Below are positions 25,216 through 36,666 of a stretch of 64,000 nucleotides of DNA, in pieces. The first letter of the stretch is position 1, and each line of letters opens with the position of its first letter. Position numbers and translations under genes: made by a program. This stretch comes from Lutibaculum sp963816555. GTDB lineage: Bacteria; Pseudomonadota; Alphaproteobacteria; Rhizobiales; Tepidamorphaceae. The notes below the pieces were generated by a model. The model saw only the letters and a list, made by a program, of their open reading frames with translations. It had not been told where the DNA came from and searched no databases. The DNA is taken from NCBI GenBank assembly GCA_963816555.1, contig CAWFLD010000014.1, positions 124,001 through 188,000 of the forward strand, written 5' to 3'.

Positions 25216-25587
25216 ATGCCGACGATCAACCAGTTGATCCGCAACCCGCGGAAGGCGCCCGTGAAGCGCAACAAGGTGCCGGCCATGGAGGCCTGCCCGC
25301 AGAAGCGTGGCGTGTGCACGCGCGTCTACACGACGACGCCGAAGAAGCCGAACTCCGCTCTCCGTAAGGTCGCCAAGATCCGGCTGACCAACGGGTTCGA
25401 GGTGATCGGCTACATCCCGGGCGAGGGTCACAACCTTCAGGAGCACTCCGTGGTCATGATCCGCGGCGGTCGCGTGAAGGACCTTCCGGGCGTGCGCTAC
25501 CACATCATCCGCGGTGTCCTCGACACGCAGGGCGTTTCGAGCCGGCGTCAGCGCCGCTCGAAGTACGGCGCCAAGCGTCCGAAGTGA
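25216..25587 (+). CDS. rpsL: 30S ribosomal protein S12
   Basis: A decoding-centre protein. The 123-residue form starting MPTINQLIRNPRK at 25216 is the universal one; an in-frame ATG 21 bases upstream adds MARRKRS and is rejected because GAGAAGAAAG fits as the ribosome-binding site for 25216. The streptomycin-relevant lysines are wild type: TPKKPNSALRK (Lys43/44) and GGRVKDLPGVRYH (Lys88). It is first in the rpsL-rpsG-fusA-tuf series, with 36 bases to rpsG. Confidence 0.98.
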   Translation: MPTINQLIRNPRKAPVKRNKVPAMEACPQKRGVCTRVYTTTPKKPNSALRKVAKIRLTNGFEVIGYIPGEGHNLQEHSVVMIRGGRVKDLPGVRYHIIRGVLDTQGVSSRRQRRSKYGAKRPK

Positions 25588-25623
25588 TCGGGTCTTAAGG
25601 AATAGGCGAAGGATCTAAGACGC

Positions 25624-26094
25624 ATGTCCCGCCGTCATAGAGCTGAAAAGCGCGAGATTATCCCGGATCCCAAGTTCCACGATCTGGTGGTCTCGAAGTT
25701 CATGAACTCCATCATGTACGATGGAAAGAAGTCGACCGCCGAAGGCATCGTCTACGGCGCCTTCGATCAGATCGAGGCCCGCGCGAAGCAGGACCCGGTC
25801 GGCATCTTCCACCAGGCGCTCGACAATGTCAGCCCGGCGATCGAGGTTCGCTCGCGCCGCGTCGGCGGTGCCACGTACCAGGTTCCGGTCGAGGTTCGTC
25901 CCGACCGTCGCCAGGCTCTGGCGATCCGCTGGCTGATCACGGCTGCACGGGCCCGCAACGAACGCACCATGGTCGAGCGCCTCTCGGGCGAGCTCATGGA
26001 TGCGGCCAACAACCGCGGCTCTGCCGTGAAGAAGCGCGAGGACACGCACCGGATGGCCGATGCCAACCGCGCCTTCTCGCATTACCGCTGGTGA
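25624..26094 (+). CDS. rpsG: 30S ribosomal protein S7
   Basis: Organises the 3' domain of 16S rRNA and contacts the E-site tRNA. The 156 residues begin MSRRHRAEKREIIPDPKFHD and carry MNSIMYDGKKSTAE and the conserved VGGATYQVPVEVRPDRRQALAIRW region (core RVGGATYQVP), ending AFSHYRW, all typical. In E. coli S7 represses this operon by binding the S12-S7 gap; the 36-base gap here is too short to judge a matching structure. 21 bases separate it from fusA. Confidence 0.98.
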   Translation: MSRRHRAEKREIIPDPKFHDLVVSKFMNSIMYDGKKSTAEGIVYGAFDQIEARAKQDPVGIFHQALDNVSPAIEVRSRRVGGATYQVPVEVRPDRRQALAIRWLITAARARNERTMVERLSGELMDAANNRGSAVKKREDTHRMADANRAFSHYRW

Positions 26095-26115
26095 CGAACC
26101 AGGGAGATCGAGACA

Positions 26116-28192
<2,077 letters not shown>

Positions 28193-28238
28193 TCCCGGCA
28201 GCGGAAGAGCAGACAGGTCCGAGAATAGGAGAGCCGTT

Positions 28239-29414
<1,176 letters not shown>

Positions 29415-29475
29415 GGAAGTCGGCAGCGCGTCCGGCCCTGTTTGGCCGGGCGCCCGCCAGTTCGGGACAACGATA

Positions 29476-29784
29476 ATGAACGGGCAGAACATCCGGATCC
29501 GGCTCAAGGCCTTCGATCACCGGATCCTTGATGCTTCGACGCGGGAGATCGTGAACACCGCGAAGCGGACTGGTGCGCGTGTGCGTGGCCCCGTGCCGCT
29601 GCCGACGCGGATCGAGAAGTTCACGGTCAACCGTTCGCCGCACATCGACAAGAAGTCGCGGGAACAGTTCGAGATGCGCACCCACAAGCGGTTGCTGGAC
29701 ATCGTTGAACCCACCCCCCAGACGGTCGATGCACTTATGAAGCTCGATCTCGCCGCCGGCGTCGACGTCGAGATCAAGCTCTAA
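29476..29784 (+). CDS. rpsJ: 30S ribosomal protein S10 (NusE)
   Basis: A ribosomal head protein that doubles as transcription factor NusE. The start ATG at 29476 yields 102 residues, MNGQNIRIRLKAFDHRILD..., the usual length; the open frame reaches further upstream into tuf in another frame. The motif PLPTRIEKFTVNRSPHIDKK (core PTRIEKFTVNRSPH) is conserved, and the C-terminus VDVEIKL is typical. First gene of the S10 segment; there is no separate promoter visible in the 61-base gap after tuf. Confidence 0.98.
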   Translation: MNGQNIRIRLKAFDHRILDASTREIVNTAKRTGARVRGPVPLPTRIEKFTVNRSPHIDKKSREQFEMRTHKRLLDIVEPTPQTVDALMKLDLAAGVDVEIKL

Positions 29785-29806
29785 GGCCGAGAAAGACGAG
29801 GCTGAC

Positions 29807-30541
29807 ATGCGCTCTGGTTTGATCGCGCAGAAGGTCGGCATGACCCGCATCTTCACCGAGACCGGTGAACAGGTTCCGGTGACGGTGCTGCGGGTCGAGG
29901 GCTGCCAGGTGGTGGCTCAGCGGACCGAAGAAAAGAATGGGTATACCGCGCTCCAGCTCGGAGCCGGCCTTGCGAAGGCGAAGAACACGTCGCGCCCCAT
30001 GCGCGGCCACTTCGCGGTCGCCAAGGTGGAGCCGCGCCGTAAGCTGGCCGAGTTCCGCGTGAGCCCCGAGAACATGATCGATGTCGGTGCCGAGATCACC
30101 GTCGATCATTTCATCGCCGGGCAGTACGTGGACATCACCGGCACGTCGATCGGCAAGGGCTTTGCGGGTGCCATGAAGCGGCACAATTTCGGTGGTCTTC
30201 GCGCCTCGCACGGCGTGTCGGTCTCCCACCGTTCGCACGGCTCGACCGGCCAGAACCAGGACCCCGGCAAGGTGTTCAAGGGCAAGAAGATGGCCGGCCA
30301 CATGGGTGACGAGCGTGTCACCACGCAGAACCTCGAGGTCGTCAAGACCGACCCCGACCGCGGTCTGATCATGATCCGCGGCGCGGTGCCGGGCTCGAAG
30401 GGCGGCTGGGTTCTGATGCGGGACTCGGTGAAGCGCAAGCTTCCCGACGGCGTGCCGTTCCCGGGTGCCGTGAAGGGCGCGAACGGGCAGGGCGCCTCGG
30501 CCGAGGCCGATGGCGGCGCCGAAGCCGGCCAGGAGGCGTGA
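29807..30541 (+). CDS. rplC: 50S ribosomal protein L3
   Basis: Binds near the peptidyl-transferase centre and starts 50S assembly. The 244 residues start MRSGLIAQKVGMTRIF and contain GKGFAGAMKRHNFGG and the SHRSHGSTGQNQDPGKVFKG loop (core GSTGQNQDPG) that reaches the active centre. The C-terminal tail beyond about residue 225 is a lineage-specific Gly/Ala/Glu-rich extension (GANGQGASAEADGGAEAG), common in Hyphomicrobiales. Five bases separate its stop from the chosen rplD start. Confidence 0.98.
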   Translation: MRSGLIAQKVGMTRIFTETGEQVPVTVLRVEGCQVVAQRTEEKNGYTALQLGAGLAKAKNTSRPMRGHFAVAKVEPRRKLAEFRVSPENMIDVGAEITVDHFIAGQYVDITGTSIGKGFAGAMKRHNFGGLRASHGVSVSHRSHGSTGQNQDPGKVFKGKKMAGHMGDERVTTQNLEVVKTDPDRGLIMIRGAVPGSKGGWVLMRDSVKRKLPDGVPFPGAVKGANGQGASAEADGGAEAGQEA

Positions 30542-30546
30542 GGACA

Positions 30547-31167
30547 ATGAAGCTCGACGTAATCGCGCTCGACGGCCAGAAGTCCGGCCAGGTTGATCTC
30601 TCCGACGAGATCTTCGGTCTGGAGCCGCGCGAGGACATCATCCAGCGGATGGTGCGCTACCAGCTCGCCAAGAAGCAGGCCGGCACGCACAAGTCCAAGA
30701 CGCGCGGCGAGATCCGGGCGACGACGGCCAAGATGTTCAAGCAGAAGGGCACCGGCCGTGCCCGCCACGGCGCCCGCAGCGCCCCGCAGTTCCGCGGCGG
30801 CGGCAAGGCCTTCGGCCCGGTGGTGCGCAGCCATGCGCACGACCTGCCCAAGAAGGTGCGGGCCCTGGCGCTCAAGCATGCGCTGTCGGCGAAGGCGCGC
30901 GGCGAGGCGATCGTGATCCTCGACGACGCGGTCACCGACAGCCCGAAGACGAAGGCGCTGAGCGACAAGTTCGCCCAGCTCGGCTGGGGCTCGGCGCTCG
31001 TCGTCGGCGGCCAGGAGATCGACGGCAACTTCAAGCTGGCGACGCGCAACATGCACAATGTCGACGTGCTGCCGGTGCAGGGGATCAACGTCTACGACAT
31101 CCTGCGGCGCGACACGCTCGTGCTGACGAAGTCGGCGATCGCGGCGCTGGAGGAGCGGTTCAAATGA
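30547..31167 (+). CDS. rplD: 50S ribosomal protein L4
   Basis: Lines the peptide exit tunnel and, in some bacteria, autoregulates the S10 operon. ATG 30547 was preferred over 30538 because GTGAGGA lies just upstream and MKLDVIALDG is the conserved N-terminus; this gives 206 residues. The tunnel-loop region RGEIRATTAKMFKQKGTGRARHG (core KQKGTGRARHG) and SAPQFRGGGKAFGP are intact. It overlaps rplW by four bases (ATGA). Confidence 0.97.
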   Translation: MKLDVIALDGQKSGQVDLSDEIFGLEPREDIIQRMVRYQLAKKQAGTHKSKTRGEIRATTAKMFKQKGTGRARHGARSAPQFRGGGKAFGPVVRSHAHDLPKKVRALALKHALSAKARGEAIVILDDAVTDSPKTKALSDKFAQLGWGSALVVGGQEIDGNFKLATRNMHNVDVLPVQGINVYDILRRDTLVLTKSAIAALEERFK

Positions 31168-31454
31168 ATCCGAAGCTTTACGACGTGCTTCTCGCTCCGG
31201 TGATCACCGAGAAGTCGACCATGGCGTCCGAGAACGGCCAGGTCGTCTTCCGGGTCGCGAACGATGCGACGAAGCCGCAGATCAAGGAAGCGGTCGAGAC
31301 GCTCTTCTCCGTCAAGGTGAAGAAGGTCAACACGATCGTCCGGAAGGGCAAGACGAAGCGCTTCCGCGGCGTGAAGGGACGCCAGTCCGACGTCAAGAAC
31401 GCGGTCGTGACCCTCGAAGAGGGCCATTCGATCGACGTGACGACGGGCCTGTAA
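31164..31454 (+). CDS. rplW: 50S ribosomal protein L23
   Basis: Sits at the tunnel exit and docks trigger factor and SRP. The 96 residues include LLAPVITEKSTM near the N-terminus and the conserved TLFSVKVKKVNTIVRKGKTKR region (core FSVKVKKVNT). Its ATG overlaps the rplD stop, so the two are translationally coupled. 13 bases lie between it and rplB. Confidence 0.98.
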   Translation: MNPKLYDVLLAPVITEKSTMASENGQVVFRVANDATKPQIKEAVETLFSVKVKKVNTIVRKGKTKRFRGVKGRQSDVKNAVVTLEEGHSIDVTTGL

Positions 31455-31467
31455 CGGGAACGGAAAG

Positions 31468-32301
31468 ATGGCACTGAAGACCTACAATCCGATCACGCCG
31501 GGCCAGCGCCAGCTCGTCATCGTCGACCGGAGCGGCCTGTGGAAGGGCGACCCGGTCAAGGGGCTGACGGAAGGCCTGACGAAGAAGGGCGGCCGCAACA
31601 ACTACGGCCGGATCACCGCGCGCCGTCGTGGCGGCGGTCACAAGCGGCTCTACCGCGTCGTCGACTTCAAGCGCACGAAGTTCGATGTCGGCGCCACGGT
31701 CGAGCGGCTCGAGTACGACCCGAACCGGTCCGCCTTCATCGCGCTGCTCAACTACGATGACGGCGAGCAGGCCTACATCCTGGCGCCGCAGCGCCTGCAG
31801 GTCGGCGACAAGGTGTTCGCCGGCAAGCAGGTCGACGTGAAGCCGGGCAACGCGATGCCGCTGGCCTCGATCCCGATCGGCACCATCGTCCACAACGTGG
31901 AGATGAAGCCGGGCAAGGGCGGCCAGATCGCGCGCTCCGCGGGCACCTACGTGCAGCTCGTCGGCCGCGACCAGGGCTACGCGATCCTGCGCCTGAACTC
32001 GGGCGAGCAGCGCCTGGTGCACGGCAGCTGCATGGCCACGATCGGCGCGGTGTCGAACCCGGACCACTCGAACACCAACATGGGCAAGGCGGGCCGCAAC
32101 CGCTGGTCCGGCAAGCGCCCGGCCGTCCGTGGTGTCGTGATGAACCCGGTCGACCATCCGCACGGCGGCGGCGAGGGCCGCACCTCGGGCGGTCGCCACC
32201 CGGTCACGCCGTGGGGCAAGCCGACCAAGGGCAAGCGGACCCGCAAGAACAAGGCGACGCAGAAATACATCCTGCGCTCGCGCCACGTGAAGAAGAAGTA
32301 G
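31468..32301 (+). CDS. rplB: 50S ribosomal protein L2
   Basis: A highly conserved protein needed for subunit joining and peptidyl transfer. The 277 residues run from MALKTYNPITPGQRQLV to RSRHVKKK. The hallmark VMNPVDHPHGGGEGRTSGGR (with the functionally important His in NPVDHPHGGGEG) is intact, as is GRITARRRGGGHKR. 13 bases separate it from rpsS. Confidence 0.99.
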   Translation: MALKTYNPITPGQRQLVIVDRSGLWKGDPVKGLTEGLTKKGGRNNYGRITARRRGGGHKRLYRVVDFKRTKFDVGATVERLEYDPNRSAFIALLNYDDGEQAYILAPQRLQVGDKVFAGKQVDVKPGNAMPLASIPIGTIVHNVEMKPGKGGQIARSAGTYVQLVGRDQGYAILRLNSGEQRLVHGSCMATIGAVSNPDHSNTNMGKAGRNRWSGKRPAVRGVVMNPVDHPHGGGEGRTSGGRHPVTPWGKPTKGKRTRKNKATQKYILRSRHVKKK

Positions 32302-32314
32302 CTGAGGTTCGTCG

Positions 32315-32593
32315 ATGACTCGCTCAGTCTGGAAAGGACCGTTCGTCGACGGCTTCCTCCTCAAGAAGGCGGAAGCTGCCCGGCAGTCCGGTCGCAGTGA
32401 CGTGATCCGGATCTGGAGCCGTCGCTCCACGATCCTCCCGCAGTTCGTCGGTCTGACCTTCGGCGTCCACAACGGGCAGAAGCACATTCCCGTGCTCGTG
32501 TCCGAGGACATGGTCGGCCACAAGTTCGGCGAGTTCGCGCCGACCCGGACCTATTACGGCCACGCCGCCGATAAGAAGGCGAAGAGGAGGTAA
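32315..32593 (+). CDS. rpsS: 30S ribosomal protein S19
   Basis: A head protein of the small subunit that contacts S13 and A-site tRNA. The 92 residues begin MTRSVWKGPFVDGFLLKKAE, and the core signature IVPxxVGxTFxVHNGKxHIPV is represented by TILPQFVGLTFGVHNGQKHI. The C-terminus is GHAADKKAKRR. Two bases separate it from rplV. Confidence 0.98.
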   Translation: MTRSVWKGPFVDGFLLKKAEAARQSGRSDVIRIWSRRSTILPQFVGLTFGVHNGQKHIPVLVSEDMVGHKFGEFAPTRTYYGHAADKKAKRR

Positions 32594-32595
32594 GC

Positions 32596-32976
32596 ATGGG
32601 CAAGCCCGCTAATGAGCGCCGGCTCGCCGACAACGAGGCGAAGGCGGTTGCGCGCATGCTGCGTATCAGCCCGCAGAAGCTGAACCTCGTCGCGGGCCTC
32701 ATCCGTGGCAAGAAGGTCTCGTCCGCGCTGGCCGATCTTACCTTTTCGCGCAAGCGGATAGCGAAGGACGTCAAGAAGACGCTCGAATCGGCTATCGCGA
32801 ACGCGGAGAACAACCACGACCTCGATGTCGACGACCTGATCGTCGCCGAGGCCTTCGTCGGCAAGTCGCTCGTGATGAAGCGCTGGGAGCCCCGGGCTCG
32901 TGGTCGCGTGGGACGGATCCAGAAGCCGTTCTCCAACCTCACGATCGTCGTCCGGCAAGTCGAGGAGACGGCCTGA
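32596..32976 (+). CDS. rplV: 50S ribosomal protein L22
   Basis: Its beta-hairpin lines the exit tunnel near the macrolide site. The 126 residues include MLRISPQKLNLVAGLIRGKK and the C-terminal hairpin sequence MKRWEPRARGRVGRIQKPFS (core RARGRVGRIQKP). No insertion or deletion typical of macrolide resistance is seen. The stop overlaps the rpsC start (TGATG). Confidence 0.98.
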   Translation: MGKPANERRLADNEAKAVARMLRISPQKLNLVAGLIRGKKVSSALADLTFSRKRIAKDVKKTLESAIANAENNHDLDVDDLIVAEAFVGKSLVMKRWEPRARGRVGRIQKPFSNLTIVVRQVEETA

Positions 32977-33698
32977 TGGGTCAGAAAATCAATCCGATCG
33001 GCCTGCGGCTCGGGATCAACAAGACCTGGGACTCGCGCTGGTTCGCCGACGACGAGGAATATGGCGCGCTGCTGCACGAGGATCTGCGGATCCGCAAGAT
33101 GCTGCAGAAGGCGCTCAAGCAGGCGGCGGTGTCGAAGATCGTCATCGAGCGCCCGCACCGTAAGTGCCGCGTCACGATCCACTCGGCCCGGCCGGGCATC
33201 GTGATCGGCAAGAAGGGCGCCGACATCGAGAAGCTGCGCCGTCGCATCTCGTCGATGACGAAGAGCGAGGTGCACCTCAACATCGTCGAGGTGCGCAAGC
33301 CCGAGACGGACGCGAACCTCGTGGCCGACTCCATCGCGCAGCAGCTCGAGCGCCGCGTGTCGTTCCGTCGTGCGATGAAGCGCGCCGTCCAGTCCGCCAT
33401 GCGCCTGGGCGCCGGCGGCATCCGGATCAACTGCGGCGGCCGCCTCGGCGGCGCCGAGATCGCCCGGACCGAGTGGTACCGCGAGGGCCGCGTCCCGCTT
33501 CACACGCTGCGCGCCGACATCGACTACGGCGAGGCGACGGCGGTGACGGCCTACGGCACCTGCGGCGTCAAGGTCTGGATCTTCAAGGGCGAGATCCTCG
33601 AGCACGATCCGATGGCCTCCGAGCGCCGGGCCTCCGAGGCCCAGGAAGGCGGCGGCGGCGGCGGTCGTGGTCGCCGCGAGCGCGAGCGCGCTGGCTAA
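32976..33698 (+). CDS. rpsC: 30S ribosomal protein S3
   Basis: Lines the mRNA entry tunnel and has helicase-assisting activity. The 240 residues show the KH domain with ARPGIVIGKKGADIEKLRR (core IVIGKKGADIE), GIRINCGGRLGGAEIART and GVKVWIFKGE. The C-terminal tail is Gly/Arg-rich (GGGGGGRGRRERERAG), a common variable extension. Coupled to rplV by TGATG and 28 bases from rplP. Confidence 0.98.
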   Translation: MGQKINPIGLRLGINKTWDSRWFADDEEYGALLHEDLRIRKMLQKALKQAAVSKIVIERPHRKCRVTIHSARPGIVIGKKGADIEKLRRRISSMTKSEVHLNIVEVRKPETDANLVADSIAQQLERRVSFRRAMKRAVQSAMRLGAGGIRINCGGRLGGAEIARTEWYREGRVPLHTLRADIDYGEATAVTAYGTCGVKVWIFKGEILEHDPMASERRASEAQEGGGGGGRGRRERERAG

Positions 33699-33726
33699 GA
33701 CAGGCTGAAGGCAAGAGAGAGAACAG

Positions 33727-34146
33727 ATGCTGCAACCAAAGCGCACCAAGTTCCGCAAGCAGCACAAGGGACGCATTCATGGCGTCGCGAAGGGCGGCAC
33801 GGATCTGAATTTCGGCGCCTTCGGCCTGAAGGCGCTGGAGCCGGAGCGGATCACCGCGCGGCAGATCGAGGCCGCTCGTCGTGCCATCACGCGTCACATG
33901 AAGCGTGCCGGCCGCGTGTGGATCCGCATCTTCCCGGACGTTCCGGTGTCGAAGAAGCCGACCGAGGTTCGCATGGGTAAGGGCAAGGGCGCGCCCGAGT
34001 TCTGGGCGGCCAGGGTCAAGCCCGGGCGCATCATGTTCGAGATCGACGGCGTGCCGGGCGACGTCGCCCGCGAGGCCCTGCGGCTCGGCGCCGCCAAGCT
34101 GCCGGTCAAGACGCGCTTCGTGACGCGTCCCGGCGAAGGAGCGTGA
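33727..34146 (+). CDS. rplP: 50S ribosomal protein L16
   Basis: Positions aminoacyl-tRNA in the A site. The 139 residues begin MLQPKRTKFRKQHKGRIHG and contain RAITRHMKRAGRVWIRIFPD (core RAGRVWIRIFPD) and RMGKGKGAPEFWAARVKPG (core GKGKGAPEFW), all diagnostic. Two bases lie between its stop and the chosen rpmC start. Confidence 0.98.
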   Translation: MLQPKRTKFRKQHKGRIHGVAKGGTDLNFGAFGLKALEPERITARQIEAARRAITRHMKRAGRVWIRIFPDVPVSKKPTEVRMGKGKGAPEFWAARVKPGRIMFEIDGVPGDVAREALRLGAAKLPVKTRFVTRPGEGA

Positions 34147-34148
34147 CG

Positions 34149-34352
34149 ATGAAGGCCAGCGAACTGAAGGGCAAGTCGCCCGACGAGCTCAAGGACGAGC
34201 TCGTGAAGCTGAAGAAAGAGCAGTTCAATCTGCGCTTCCAGCAGGCCACCGGCCAGCTCGAGAACAGCGCGCGGGTCCGCCAGGTTCGGCGGGACATCGC
34301 GCGGGTCTCGACCTTCCTGACCGGGGCCGGCCGCGGCGCAGCGAAGGGTTGA
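34149..34352 (+). CDS. rpmC: 50S ribosomal protein L29
   Basis: A two-helix protein at the tunnel exit near L23. ATG 34149 gives 67 residues, MKASELKGKSPDELKDELVK..., and is spaced properly from AAGGAG at 34136-34141; the ATG at 34143 would sit too close to it. The motif LKKEQFNLRFQQATGQLEN (core FNLRFQQATGQLEN) and the downstream RVRQVRRDIARV are typical. The C-terminal tail is Gly/Ala-rich. Confidence 0.95.
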   Translation: MKASELKGKSPDELKDELVKLKKEQFNLRFQQATGQLENSARVRQVRRDIARVSTFLTGAGRGAAKG

Positions 34353-34362
34353 GGACGATAGA

Positions 34363-34593
34363 ATGCCGAAACGAGTGATGCAGGGCGTCGTCGTCAGCGA
34401 CACCAACGACAAGACCGTGGTGGTTCGCATCGAGCGTCGCTACACGCACCCGCTTCTCAAGAAGACCGTGCGTACCAGCAAGAAGTACCACGCGCACGAC
34501 GAAGAGAACCGGTGCAAGATCGGGGACATCGTACGGATCGAAGAGACCCGGCCGATGTCCAGGAGCAAGCGCTGGGTCGTGCTGGCGGATTGA
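34363..34593 (+). CDS. rpsQ: 30S ribosomal protein S17
   Basis: An OB-fold primary 16S rRNA-binding protein. The 76 residues start MPKRVMQGVVVSDTNDKTVVV, and KTVVVRIERRYTHPLLKKTV with DEENRCKIGDIVRIEETRPMS (core GDIVRIEETRPMS) is the S17 signature. 65 bases separate it from rplN, and that gap shows no gene or clear terminator. Confidence 0.98.
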   Translation: MPKRVMQGVVVSDTNDKTVVVRIERRYTHPLLKKTVRTSKKYHAHDEENRCKIGDIVRIEETRPMSRSKRWVVLAD

Positions 34594-34658
34594 ACAGAAG
34601 AACAGTGGACGAATGATCGCGCGCCCTCGGGGCAGCGGATCGAAGTGAGAGGCCGGCC

Positions 34659-35027
34659 ATGATCCAGATGCAAACCAACCTCGACGTCGCCGACAATTCA
34701 GGCGCCCGACGTGTGCAGTGCATCAAGGTGCTTGGCGGCTCCAAGCGGAAGACGGCTTCCGTTGGCGACATCATCGTCGTCAGCGTCAAGGAAGCGATCC
34801 CGCGGGGCCGCGTCAAGAAGGGCGACGTAATGAAGGCGGTCATCGTACGCACCGCCAAGGATATCCGCCGCCCGGACGGCAGCGTGATCCGTTTCGATCG
34901 GAACGCGGCCGTGCTGGTGAACAACAACAAGGAGCCGGTGGGCACCCGTATCTTCGGGCCGGTCCCGCGCGAGCTCCGCGCGAAGAATCACATGAAGATC
35001 GTGTCGCTTGCGCCGGAGGTGCTGTGA
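34659..35027 (+). CDS. rplN: 50S ribosomal protein L14
   Basis: A subunit-interface protein and RsfS-docking site. The 122 residues begin MIQMQTNLDVADNSGARRVQ with the conserved NLDVADNSGAR, and contain GSKRKTASVGDIIVVSVKEA and the C-terminal MKIVSLAPEVL. A GAGAGGCCGGCC stretch precedes the start. The stop overlaps the rplX start (TGATG). Confidence 0.98.
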   Translation: MIQMQTNLDVADNSGARRVQCIKVLGGSKRKTASVGDIIVVSVKEAIPRGRVKKGDVMKAVIVRTAKDIRRPDGSVIRFDRNAAVLVNNNKEPVGTRIFGPVPRELRAKNHMKIVSLAPEVL

Positions 35028-35344
35028 TGGCTGCGAAGATCAGGAAGGGCGACCGCGTCGTCGTCTTGACCGGCCGAGACAAGGGCCGCGAGGGCGACGT
35101 CCTCAAGGTCCTGCCGAAAGAGAACCGCGCCGTCGTGCAGGGTGTGAACCTGGTCAGTCGGCATCAGCGCCAGTCGGCGAACCAGGAAGGCGGCATCGTC
35201 TCCAAGGAGGCGACGATCGACCTGTCGAACCTGTCGCTTCTGGATCCTAAGGACGGCAAGGCGACCCGTGTCGGCTTCAAGATCCTCAACGACGGCCGCA
35301 AGGTACGCGTCGCCAAGCGTTCGGGAGAAACCATCGATGGCTGA
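35027..35344 (+). CDS. rplX: 50S ribosomal protein L24
   Basis: An early 50S assembly protein with an N-terminal KOW motif. The 105 residues start MAAKIRKGDRVVVLTGRDKG (KOW core GDRVVVLTGRDKG) followed by VLKVLPKENRAVVQGVNLVS. Coupled to rplN by a one-base overlap, and its last eight bases overlap the rplE start, so rplE initiation probably depends on rplX translation. Confidence 0.97.
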   Translation: MAAKIRKGDRVVVLTGRDKGREGDVLKVLPKENRAVVQGVNLVSRHQRQSANQEGGIVSKEATIDLSNLSLLDPKDGKATRVGFKILNDGRKVRVAKRSGETIDG

Positions 35345-35894
35345 GGCAACTTACGAGCCCCGGCTCAAGGGCGAGTATTCGAAGAGCATCCGCGAGAAGC
35401 TTGTCGAGAGCTTCGGCTACAAGAACCCGATGGAGGTTCCGCGGCTCGAGAAGATCGTGCTCAACATGGGCGTCGGCGAGGCCGTCGGCAATTCCAAGCG
35501 GGCCCAGGCGGCGGCGAACCAGCTGTCGATGATCGCCGGCCAGAAGGCCATGGTGACCAAGGCGCGCACGTCGATCGCGACGTTCAAGCTGCGCGAGGGC
35601 ATGCCGATCGGCGCCAAGGTGACGCTGCGCGGCGCCCGGATGTACGAGTTCCTGGACCGGCTGGTGAACATCGCCCTGCCGCGCGTCCGCGACTTCCGCG
35701 GCCTGAACCCGAAGAGCTTCGACGGCCGCGGCAACTACGCCATGGGCGTCAAGGAACACATCGTCTTCCCCGAGATCGAGTACGACAAGGTCGATCACAT
35801 CATGGGGATGGACATCATCGTGTGCACGACCGCGAAGTCCGATGACGAGGCGCGGGAGCTGCTGCGCGGCTTCAACTTCCCGTTCCGCAAGTGA
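35337..35894 (+). CDS. rplE: 50S ribosomal protein L5
   Basis: Binds 5S rRNA and the P-site tRNA elbow. The 185 residues start MAEATYEPRLKGEYSKSIRE; the signature region VPRLEKIVLNMGVGEAVGNS (core KIVLNMGVGEA), TLRGARMYEFLDRLV and NYAMGVKEHIVFPEI is intact. It begins inside the 3' end of rplX. In E. coli the spc operon is controlled by S8 binding near this gene; I could not recognise that site here. Confidence 0.98.
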   Translation: MAEATYEPRLKGEYSKSIREKLVESFGYKNPMEVPRLEKIVLNMGVGEAVGNSKRAQAAANQLSMIAGQKAMVTKARTSIATFKLREGMPIGAKVTLRGARMYEFLDRLVNIALPRVRDFRGLNPKSFDGRGNYAMGVKEHIVFPEIEYDKVDHIMGMDIIVCTTAKSDDEARELLRGFNFPFRK

Positions 35895-35918
35895 ACGCGC
35901 AGGCATAAGGAGATCGAC

Positions 35919-36224
35919 ATGGCAAGAAAAGGCCAGATCGAGAAGAACAAGCGCCGCCAGCGGATGGCGAAGAACTACGCCCCCAAGCGTGCCGCGCTGA
36001 AGGCGATCGCGAACGACGAGTCGCTTTCGAACGAGGAGCGCTTCCAGGCGCGTCTCAAGCTTGCCGCGCTGCCGCGGAATTCCGCGCCGACCCGCGTCCG
36101 CAACCGGTGCGAGGTCTCGGGCCGTCCGCGCGCGTACTACCGCAAGCTGAAGATGTCGCGCATTGCGCTTCGGGAACTGGGCTCACGTGGGCTCATCCCG
36201 GGGCTGGTCAAGTCGAGCTGGTGA
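35919..36224 (+). CDS. rpsN: 30S ribosomal protein S14, zinc-independent type
   Basis: A head-assembly protein of the small subunit. The 101-residue length, and the absence of the paired CxxC motifs of the short zinc form, mark the zinc-independent (C-minus) type. The C-terminal signature NRCEVSGRPRAYYRKLKMSR (core RCEVSGRPRAYYRK) and GLIPGLVKSSW is complete. 24 bases after rplE and 9 bases before rpsH. Confidence 0.98.
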   Translation: MARKGQIEKNKRRQRMAKNYAPKRAALKAIANDESLSNEERFQARLKLAALPRNSAPTRVRNRCEVSGRPRAYYRKLKMSRIALRELGSRGLIPGLVKSSW

Positions 36225-36233
36225 GGATTTAAG

Positions 36234-36632
36234 ATGGCCATCAGCGATCCCATCGGTGATATGATCACCCGCATCCGGAATGCGCACATCCGGCGCAAGA
36301 CCCGCGTCACGACGCCCGCCTCCAAGCTGCGCGGCCGTGTTCTCGACGTCCTGCAGTCGGAGGGCTTCATCCGCGGCTACTCGACGGTCGAGTACGACGG
36401 CGGCAAGCTCGAGTACGACATCGAGCTGAAGTACTTCGACGGCGAGCCCGTGATCCGCAAGATCGAGCGCGTGTCGAAGCCCGGCCGGCGGGTCTACGCG
36501 TCCGTCCGGACGCTGCCCGTGGTGAACAACGGCCTCGGCGTTTCCATCGTGTCGACGCCAAAGGGCGTGATGCCCGATTGGCAGGCGCGCGAGGAGAACG
36601 TCGGCGGCGAGGTCCTGTGCCGCGTCTTCTAA
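36234..36632 (+). CDS. rpsH: 30S ribosomal protein S8
   Basis: A central-domain 16S rRNA-binding protein and, in E. coli, the spc operon repressor. The 132 residues begin MAISDPIGDMITRIRNAHIR (signature DPIGDMITRIRNA), continue with VLQSEGFIRGYS and end GVMPDWQAREENVGGEVLCRVF, with the STPKGVMPDWQA-type rRNA-binding segment (STPKGVM) intact. Confidence 0.98.
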   Translation: MAISDPIGDMITRIRNAHIRRKTRVTTPASKLRGRVLDVLQSEGFIRGYSTVEYDGGKLEYDIELKYFDGEPVIRKIERVSKPGRRVYASVRTLPVVNNGLGVSIVSTPKGVMPDWQAREENVGGEVLCRVF

Positions 36633-36666
36633 GACGCGCGCCGAGAAGAATATCGGAGACGTTTCA

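Noticed and set aside
29432..29449. A terminator between tuf copy 2 and rpsJ
   Set aside because: The stem has only six pairs and is followed by GCGCCC, with no T-tract.
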